Notes under the pieces: model-generated
Database searches by the model: none
Told to the model about the DNA's origin: nothing
Seen by the model: only the letters and a program-made list of their open reading frames with translations
DNA from: Streptomyces venezuelae
GTDB lineage: Bacteria > Actinomycetota > Actinomycetes > Streptomycetales > Streptomycetaceae
Direction of reading: 5' to 3'
DNA: 64,000 nt
Assembly (NCBI RefSeq): GCF_008642355.1
Contig: NZ_CP029193.1
Location: 2,318,001-2,382,000 of the forward strand
In this document: piece after piece, positions 58,704 to 64,000 of the stretch
Layout: each line of letters starts with the position of its first letter
Numbering within the stretch: the first letter of the stretch is position 1
Program-made: the position numbers and the translations under genes

Positions 58704-60614
58704 TTGTCTGCGTCTGCGTCTACGTCTGTACGTGCACCCGCGCTCGCCCTCGTCGGGGCGGGCCCCCGCGGCACCAGCGTGCTCGAACGCCTCTGCGCGT
58801 CGGCGGACGAACTCCTCGCGTCCGGGACACACCTGACGGTCCACGTCGTGGACCCGGACCCGCCGGGCGCGGGCCGCGTGTGGCGTACGGCGCAGCCCGC
58901 CGAGCTCCTGATGAACACGGTCGCCTCCCAGGTGACCCTCTTCACCGACGCGAGCGTCGACTGCTCGGGGCCGATACGCACGGGCCCGAGCCTGTACGAA
59001 TGGGCCGCCGCGGGGCGGGTCCCGGGGCTCGGGCCCGACGACTATCCGACCCGTGCCTGCTACGGCCGCTATCTGGAGTGGGTCTTCGCGGAGGCGGTGC
59101 GGCGGGCCCCCGGCACGGTACGGGTGCGTGTGCACGCGGCGCGCGCGGTGCGCCTCGACGAGACGGCCGACGGCCTCCAGACCCTCGTACTGGACGACGG
59201 CATCGAACTGTCCGGGCTCTCCGCGGTCGTCCTCGCGCAGGGCCACCTGCCGACGGCCGCCGGCCCGGAGCAGCGGCGTCTGGCGGCCCATGCGGCCCGG
59301 CACGGCCTGCGTCACTTCCCGCCCGCCAACCCCGCCGACCTGGACCTGTCCGTCATCGCCCCCGGCGAGCGGGTCCTGCTGCGCGGCCTCGGCCTCAACT
59401 TCTTCGACCACATGGCGCTCCTGACGGAGGCCCGCGGCGGCCGGTACGTACGCACGCCCGACGGGACCCTGCGGTACGAGCCGTCGGGCCGCGAGCCGCG
59501 CCTGTACGCGGGATCGCGCCGCGGCGTCCCCTACCAGGCGCGCGGCGACAACGCGAAGGGCCCCTACGGCCGCCACGAGCCGGCCGTCCTCACCGCCGAC
59601 GCGGTCGCCCGCTTCCGCAAGCGCGCGGACAGCGGTGACGCGCCCGACTTCCTCGCCGAGATATGGCCGCTGATCGCGAAGGAGGTCGAGACGGTCTACT
59701 ACATGGCGCTGGTCGGGGTGCGGGACTTCCGGGACCGGTTCCTCGCGACCGCGCACGGGAGCCCGGAGGAGCGCCTCGTGCTGGACGAGTTCGGTGTGGG
59801 CGGCGCCGACCGCTGGTCCTGGGAGCGGCTCTCCGCACCGCACCCGCCCCTGCCCTTCGCCTCCCCGAGGGAGCACCGCGCGTGGCTGCTCGGGCGGTTG
59901 CGCGAGGACGCCGCGCAGGCCGCGCTCGGCAATGTCGCGGGGCCGCTGAAGGCCGCGCTCGACGTGCTCCGCGATCTGCGCAACGAGCTCCGCGGCATCG
60001 TCGACCACGGCGGGCTCTCCGGGGCCTCGCGCCGCGACCACCTCGACCGCTGGTACACGCCGCTCAACGCCTTCCTCTCCATCGGCCCGCCGCGCCGCCG
60101 GATCGAGGAGATGGCGGCCCTGATCGAGGCGGGGGTCCTGGACGTGCTCGGACCGCGTCTGACGGTGCGGCCCGACGGCGGGTCCTTCTTCGCGCACTCC
60201 CCCGACGTGCCGGACTCGGCCGTCCGGGTCACCTCCCTGATCGAGGCACGGCTGCCGGAGCCGGACCTGCGGCGCACCGGCGACGCACTGCTGCGGGACC
60301 TCCTCGCGGACGGCAGGTGCCGGACCCATGTGGTCGACGGGTACGAAACCGGAGGCCTGGACGTGACCCCTCGCCCCTACCGCCTGATTGACCGTCAAGG
60401 GCGCTCCCACGCCCGCCTGTTCGCGTTCGGCGTGCCCACGGAAGGGGTTCACTGGGTGACCGCGGCCGGTGCGAGACCCGGCGTCGACTCGGTGACGCTG
60501 GCGGACGCCGACGCGGTGGCGCGGGCCGCCCTGCGCACGGCCGTCGGCACCGCCGCGGCGCCTCCCGAACCTCGCACCGAGCCGAAGCGGAACCTCCGAA
60601 TGACCGAATGTTGA
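58704..60614 (+). CDS. FAD/NAD(P)-binding protein (NAD_binding_9 family)
   Basis: A 636-residue flavoprotein. The nucleotide-binding motif is LALVGAGPRGTSVLERL (about residues 14-30); a second conserved block includes GLGLNFFDHMALLTEARGG and the central TARACYGRYLEWVF. The family (pfam13454) is common in actinobacteria and of uncertain function, often near siderophore or amino-acid genes. The start is TTG 58704 with GGGAG 9 bases upstream. The coding start contains a TCTGCG hexanucleotide repeat. A DmdR-like iron box lies just downstream, before doxX. Confidence 0.85.
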   Translation: MSASASTSVRAPALALVGAGPRGTSVLERLCASADELLASGTHLTVHVVDPDPPGAGRVWRTAQPAELLMNTVASQVTLFTDASVDCSGPIRTGPSLYEWAAAGRVPGLGPDDYPTRACYGRYLEWVFAEAVRRAPGTVRVRVHAARAVRLDETADGLQTLVLDDGIELSGLSAVVLAQGHLPTAAGPEQRRLAAHAARHGLRHFPPANPADLDLSVIAPGERVLLRGLGLNFFDHMALLTEARGGRYVRTPDGTLRYEPSGREPRLYAGSRRGVPYQARGDNAKGPYGRHEPAVLTADAVARFRKRADSGDAPDFLAEIWPLIAKEVETVYYMALVGVRDFRDRFLATAHGSPEERLVLDEFGVGGADRWSWERLSAPHPPLPFASPREHRAWLLGRLREDAAQAALGNVAGPLKAALDVLRDLRNELRGIVDHGGLSGASRRDHLDRWYTPLNAFLSIGPPRRRIEEMAALIEAGVLDVLGPRLTVRPDGGSFFAHSPDVPDSAVRVTSLIEARLPEPDLRRTGDALLRDLLADGRCRTHVVDGYETGGLDVTPRPYRLIDRQGRSHARLFAFGVPTEGVHWVTAAGARPGVDSVTLADADAVARAALRTAVGTAAAPPEPRTEPKRNLRMTEC

Positions 60615-60628
60615 ACTTGCAAGCACTA

Positions 60629-60644
60629 ATTAGGTTGCCCTAAT
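60629..60644. promoter_or_regulatory. Iron-box-like palindrome (DmdR/IdeR type) upstream of doxX
   Basis: ATTAGG (60629-60634) and CCTAAT (60639-60644) around TTGC form a perfect palindrome resembling the iron box TTAGGTTAGGCTAACCTAA bound by DmdR/IdeR repressors. It lies 50 bases before the DoxX start, where an iron-loaded repressor could block transcription. Confidence 0.5.
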
Positions 60645-60693
60645 CTTGGGCCTCCGCTCGGTTACCGTCCCCCAACCGAAGGAGTCCCCCACC

Positions 60694-61149
60694 ATGACTG
60701 GACGTCTCAACAGCGCCCAGCCCTACGCCATCGGCCTGTTCCGCATAGTGATCGGCCTGCTCTTCGCCTGCCACGGCGCCGCGTCCCTCTTCGGCGTCCT
60801 CGGCGGCGCCGCGGGCGGCGGCACGATCGACGCCGGCACGTGGCCCGGCTGGTACGCGGCCGTCATCCAGCTCGTCGGCGGCATCCTGGTCCTGCTCGGC
60901 CTCGGCACCCGCGCCGCCGCGTTCGTCTCGTCCGGCTCGATGGCCTACGCCTACTTCAAGGTCCACCAGCCCGAGGCCCTGTGGCCCATGGAGAACGGCG
61001 GCGAGGCCGCGGCCATCTTCTGCTGGGCGATGCTGCTCTTCGTCTTCACCGGGTCCGGCGCGCTCGGCCTCGACCGGCTCTTCGCCTCGCGCGGCGAGAG
61101 CGGCGACAAGGAGGACGCGGACGCGAAGCGCACGCCGGTCGCGGCCTGA
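60694..61149 (+). CDS. DoxX-family membrane protein
   Basis: A 151-residue protein with four membrane helices: LFRIVIGLLFACHGAASLFGVLGG, VIQLVGGILVLLGLGTRAAAFVSSG and two more, then a hydrophilic tail. DoxX proteins have been linked to quinone or thiosulfate oxidation and to sulfur/redox control, but the family is not well defined. AAGGAG lies 9 bases before the ATG. A strong terminator follows. The iron-box-like palindrome upstream suggests iron control. Confidence 0.9.
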   Translation: MTGRLNSAQPYAIGLFRIVIGLLFACHGAASLFGVLGGAAGGGTIDAGTWPGWYAAVIQLVGGILVLLGLGTRAAAFVSSGSMAYAYFKVHQPEALWPMENGGEAAAIFCWAMLLFVFTGSGALGLDRLFASRGESGDKEDADAKRTPVAA

Positions 61150-61173
61150 CCCGCGCGGCACGCCCCGGCACCT

Positions 61174-61218
61174 GACGGCGCCCTCTTCCCCGGCACGTAC
61201 GGGGAAGAGGGCGCCGTC
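61174..61218. terminator. Bidirectional terminator with an 18-base perfect stem
   Basis: GACGGCGCCCTCTTCCCC (61174-61191) pairs perfectly with 61201-61218 around a 9-base loop (GGCACGTAC). It lies between convergent doxX and SOD-like genes. Confidence 0.9.
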
Positions 61219-61261
61219 GCCGTACGCGCCCCGAGCCGCCCGACGACCCACGCCCGTCGCC

Positions 61262-61900
61262 CTACACCCCCCACGCCCCGTCCGACTCCTGCGCCTCGGG
61301 GAGGGCCGCGAACGGCACCGTGAAGCACGCGGCCCGGTCACCGGCGCCGCCCGGCTCGTCGTGCAGCACGACGGAGGCCGCCTCCCCGGGCCTGAACCCC
61401 CAGCCGTGCCGGGCGGTCGCCTTCCCGGAGCCATCCGTTCCGGCGGTGAAGTCGAGCCACACCTCGTTCTCGGGGTTGACGTAGGCGGGGTCCTCCGAGG
61501 GCTGGACCGGGTCGACGCGGTGCTGGTAGTGGCCACCGGCCGCCTCCGGATTCGCCGCGCACGGCTTCTGGTGCACGTGCACGCCGTACGCGTGCCCCGC
61601 CTTCATCCCCTTGACCCGCAGCATCACGGCCGTGTCGCCGCCCTCGACGCCGCGCTGCACGACCTCGATCCACGACGCCGCGGGCACCAGGGCCGTGTCG
61701 TACGTCACCGCCGGTGACGGGATGAAGGCGGCGGGCGGCGCGAACCACGCCTCGGCCCTCACCCATGCGGAACCGGCCGCCGCGTGCGCCGCGCCCACGG
61801 GGCCGCCACTCGCGGCCAGCACGACCGCCGCCACCGCCACCGCGCCCGTCACGACCCGCGCCCTGGCCACTGTCGCCGTCACCATCGCCCGCACCCACAT
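61262..61900 (-). CDS. Secreted Cu/Zn superoxide dismutase-like protein
   Basis: A 212-residue secreted protein. A signal peptide (about 1-45, ending AAHAAAG) is followed by a beta-barrel domain of the Cu/Zn SOD family: YGVHVHQKPCAANPEAAGGHYQH supplies three His ligands, and VVLHDEPGGAGDRAACFTV the fourth His and the intramolecular Cys. These enzymes dismutate superoxide outside the membrane, though some homologues lack activity. The start is uncertain: ATG 61900 is used because it gives a normal signal peptide; 61960 and a start near 62029 are possible. It is convergent with doxX and divergent from dedA. Confidence 0.85.
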   Translation of the reverse strand: MWVRAMVTATVARARVVTGAVAVAAVVLAASGGPVGAAHAAAGSAWVRAEAWFAPPAAFIPSPAVTYDTALVPAASWIEVVQRGVEGGDTAVMLRVKGMKAGHAYGVHVHQKPCAANPEAAGGHYQHRVDPVQPSEDPAYVNPENEVWLDFTAGTDGSGKATARHGWGFRPGEAASVVLHDEPGGAGDRAACFTVPFAALPEAQESDGAWGV

Positions 61901-62127
61901 CCCTCGCTCGCGTGCCGCCGTCTCCTCGTTCGTACGGGACTTCGGGGCCGTACGCCGCATCGGGGGAGGCAGCCGGGTGAACGTGATGTAGGGAACATCT
62001 AAGCCCCAGTGGATCTCTGCGCCCCGCATGCGGCGTACGCTGTACAGCTGTCACCAAGGCCGCCCCTGCCGTACTCCGCGACAACAGCGGCAACGCGCTG
62101 CCGATCGGGGAGTAACGGGGAGTTACG

Positions 62128-62754
62128 GTGCTTGAGATTGTGGGGGCGTTGACCGGCAGTCCGTGGATTTACGCGGTCGTGGCCCTGTCCGTCCTGTTCG
62201 ACGTCTTCGTGCCGGTCCTGCCGAGCGGGGTCATCGTCATCATGTCGGCGACCGCCGCCGCGGCGGCGGGGACGGGGGCGGCCGGGCAGGTCCCGCACGC
62301 CGTGCCCGACATCATGATGCTCACGCTCTGCGCGGCCACGGCGTCCGTGCTCGGCGACATGGTGGCCTTCCGGCTCGCCTGGCGCGGCGGCGAACGGCTC
62401 GACCGCGCCATCGCCCGCTCCCGGCGCCTGACCACCGCGCAGGAACGCCTCGGCACGGCGCTCGCGCGGGGCGGCGGCGTCCTGGTCGTGATCGCCCGCT
62501 TCGCGCCCGCCGGCCGTTCGATCGTCTCCCTCGGCGCGGGCGCGGCCCACCGCAAGCTCCGCGAGTTCCTCCCCTGGTCCGCCCTGGCGGGCGTGGCCTG
62601 GGCGGGCTACAGCGTCGCCCTCGGCTACTTCGGCGCCCAGTGGCTGGGCGCGACGTGGCTGGCGACGGGCGTCTCGCTCCTCGCCCTGTTCGCGGCGGGG
62701 GCGGGTGCGGCTTTCCTGGTCCGGCGCCCCAAGCCGACGACGACGGCGGGCTGA
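62128..62754 (+). CDS. DedA/SNARE-associated (VTT) family membrane protein
   Basis: A 208-residue membrane protein of the DedA family, with 4-5 membrane segments. The family motif is VIARFAPAGRSIVSLGAG (F-x-R-F-x-P-x-x-R) and LGDMVAFRLAWRGG is the other characteristic loop. Members act as lipid scramblase-like or proton-coupled transporters for undecaprenyl phosphate or similar lipids. The GTG at 62128 has GGGGAG 5 bases upstream. It is monocistronic. Confidence 0.88.
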   Translation: MLEIVGALTGSPWIYAVVALSVLFDVFVPVLPSGVIVIMSATAAAAAGTGAAGQVPHAVPDIMMLTLCAATASVLGDMVAFRLAWRGGERLDRAIARSRRLTTAQERLGTALARGGGVLVVIARFAPAGRSIVSLGAGAAHRKLREFLPWSALAGVAWAGYSVALGYFGAQWLGATWLATGVSLLALFAAGAGAAFLVRRPKPTTTAG

Positions 62755-62823
62755 CGGGACGCGTCGTACGCGCACGAGGGCCCGCGCAGGAGACCTCGCG
62801 TACGAGAGTTGGCGTACGAAGGC

Positions 62824-63051
62824 TTACGACGCGCGCGCCGCGGCCCCCCGTACCTCCAGCCCCGCCAGCAGCTCCGTCGTCGCCTTCGCCACCGCGTCCA
62901 CCGCCTGGTCGAAGACCTCGCGGTTATGGGCGGCGGGGGCGCGGAAGCCGGAGACCTTGCGGACGTACTGGAGCGCGGCCGCGCGGATCTCCTCCTCGGT
63001 GGCGTCCTCGGGGATCGCGGGCGGACGGAGCGTCTTGATGCTTCGGCACAT
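62824..63051 (-). CDS. DUF2277 protein
   Basis: A 75-residue protein starting MCRSIKTLRPP, the conserved start of DUF2277, with ATEEEIRAAALQYVRKVSGFRAPA after it. It is small, helical and of unknown function. The two parts CRSIKTL and YVRKVSG are the family signature. It is divergent from a small hypothetical gene, with 117 bases between their starts. Confidence 0.9.
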   Translation of the reverse strand: MCRSIKTLRPPAIPEDATEEEIRAAALQYVRKVSGFRAPAAHNREVFDQAVDAVAKATTELLAGLEVRGAAARAS

Positions 63052-63168
63052 GCCTCCAGCTTGCCACCGCGCCTCGTCCGCGCGCCCCGGCTGTCCCTGG
63101 CAGAACCCGGCTCGATCGTTCGCGCGCTTCACTCGCACACCTAATTCGAACAGGAGTACCATTACGGT

Positions 63169-63525
63169 GTGCCTGCCACCCCAGCCCCCCATGACTTCCC
63201 GAGCGACCTCCTCGCCGGCCAGGAGGAACTGCACCAGGTCCGCTCCGTGCTCCTGGCGCTGCTCAAACGCCTGCCCTGGTCGGTCGAGCCCCACGACGGG
63301 TTCAGCGACTCCACCGGCTGGCGCAGAACGGAACGCCCCGCCTCCCCGGGGTGGACTCCGGAAGAGCAGGCCGAGGTGGAGGAACTGCGCGCGAAAGAGC
63401 GGGAGTTGGCCGTTTTCGTGACGTGCCACAAGTACTGGGAACAGGTCACCGGATCGGACAACGTTGCCGCGCGCGCCGCGCTCAAGCACGCCCACGAGAC
63501 GCCGGACGAGTCCCTGTCCTCCTAG
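63169..63525 (+). CDS. Small hypothetical protein
   Basis: A 118-residue soluble, helical, acidic protein without a recognised domain. It contains EEQAEVEELRAKERELAVFVTCHKYWEQV, a possible coiled coil. GTG start, with CAGGAG about 12 bases upstream, a wide spacing. Similar proteins of about 115 residues with an RLPWS..PHDGF-type motif occur in streptomycetes. Function unknown. Confidence 0.8.
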   Translation: MPATPAPHDFPSDLLAGQEELHQVRSVLLALLKRLPWSVEPHDGFSDSTGWRRTERPASPGWTPEEQAEVEELRAKERELAVFVTCHKYWEQVTGSDNVAARAALKHAHETPDESLSS

Positions 63526-63606
63526 CCATTGACAGCCGCGGGAGGCGGGCGTTGACTCGCTACCAGCCACGCACGAGAGCCCCCTTCGAGCCACGGAGGT
63601 GCAGCC

Positions 63607-63915
63607 TTGAACGTCCTGATAGTCGTCGCGATCCTGGCCCTCTTCGGCCTGGGCTTCAGCCAGCCTCTGCTCTGGCTCGCCGCGGCGGCACTCGCTTTCT
63701 ACCTGGTGCGCTTCTACGAAGGCGGCTCCGCCGCCAAGAAGAGCGGTTCGGGCAGCGGCGCCGCGAGCAGCAGTGGAGGCATGGGTGGAGGCGGCGGCAG
63801 CGGAGGAGGAGGCGGCGGCTACCCCAAGACCTACCGCGACTACCGCATCCGCAAGGAGCGTCAGGAACGCTGGGACCGCAGGTACCGCAGAACGCACCCG
63901 GGATCCGGCCGCTGA
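63607..63915 (+). CDS. Small single- or double-pass membrane protein with a Gly-rich spacer
   Basis: A 102-residue protein with a TTG start preceded by GGAGG at 7 bases. A hydrophobic N-terminal segment (about 1-36), a Ser/Gly-rich spacer with long Gly runs (about 45-72) and a C-terminal Tyr/Arg-rich basic tail (YPKTYRDYRIRKERQERW) follow. No known domain. A perfect terminator follows at 63957. Confidence 0.82.
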   Translation: MNVLIVVAILALFGLGFSQPLLWLAAAALAFYLVRFYEGGSAAKKSGSGSGAASSSGGMGGGGGSGGGGGGYPKTYRDYRIRKERQERWDRRYRRTHPGSGR

Positions 63916-63956
63916 CCCTGCCTCGCCACGAGACGACACGCAGGCCCGACGCCGCG

Positions 63957-63988
63957 AAGGCCCCCCGCCGGAATCGGCGGGGGGCCTT
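63957..63988 (+). terminator. Perfect 14-base-stem terminator
   Basis: AAGGCCCCCCGCCG (63957-63970) pairs with CGGCGGGGGGCCTT (63975-63988) around GAAT, 41 bases after the last gene's stop. Confidence 0.92.
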
Positions 63989-64000
63989 CGGCACACCGGC

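Overview
The window is chromosomal DNA of a Streptomyces-type actinomycete. The evidence is very high G+C with G/C-rich third codon positions, frequent GTG and TTG starts, many stop/start overlaps (ATGA, GTGA), a complete ram/amf-type (SapB-like) morphogen cluster, a SigE-family sigma factor and Streptomyces-style extragenic repeats. I see no rRNA, tRNA, CRISPR array, insertion sequence or prophage. Homology statements rest on motifs and remembered family sequences, not on a search.

Left part (1-18 kb): the end of a DesK-type kinase with its LuxR-type regulator; a sigma factor with a membrane partner; a DHA2 exporter; a thiolase/acyl-CoA dehydrogenase pair; a second exporter fused to an extra C-terminal domain; then housekeeping and envelope genes (methyltransferase, amidase, membrane protein, F420-type oxidoreductase, lipoprotein) and a tightly overlapped glycosyltransferase/methyltransferase/alpha-barrel operon. 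A TetR regulator closely resembling mycobacterial KstR, the repressor of cholesterol catabolism, is divergent from that operon.

Middle part (19-45 kb): the ram cluster (ramR, ramB, ramA, the 40-residue class III lanthipeptide precursor ramS, and ramC); an aldehyde dehydrogenase/ferredoxin pair divergent from a metallo-hydrolase; a cobalamin riboswitch heading a five-gene operon for a vitamin B12 ECF importer with an alpha-barrel surface protein reminiscent of intrinsic factor; a secreted transglycosylase; a lipase; and a divergent fadA5/cyp125 pair, the same arrangement as in Mycobacterium tuberculosis. Two large membrane proteins of glycosyltransferase character follow, overlapping tail to tail.

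Right part (45-64 kb): an MHS-family transporter, a repeat-filled intergenic region, small enzymes and hypothetical proteins, an exporter with a fused winged-helix domain, a peptidoglycan-binding membrane protein, a HAD phosphatase, a GDT1-like cation transporter, a secreted HNH nuclease, a PhoD-like phosphatase, a FAD/NAD(P)-binding protein, DoxX, a Cu/Zn-SOD-like secreted protein and DedA.

The strongest system-level observation is a dispersed KstR-type regulon. Six sites matching or nearly matching the mycobacterial KstR operator TNNAACNNGTTNNA lie in promoter regions and nowhere else that I noticed. They precede the acyl-CoA dehydrogenase/Ltp1-like operon, kstR and its divergent glycosyltransferase operon, the aldehyde dehydrogenase/ferredoxin and metallo-hydrolase pair, and fadA5/cyp125. 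Together these genes would supply sterol side-chain oxidation (CYP125 with a 3Fe-4S ferredoxin, aldehyde dehydrogenase, acyl-CoA dehydrogenase, thiolases). No ring-degradation genes are visible here.
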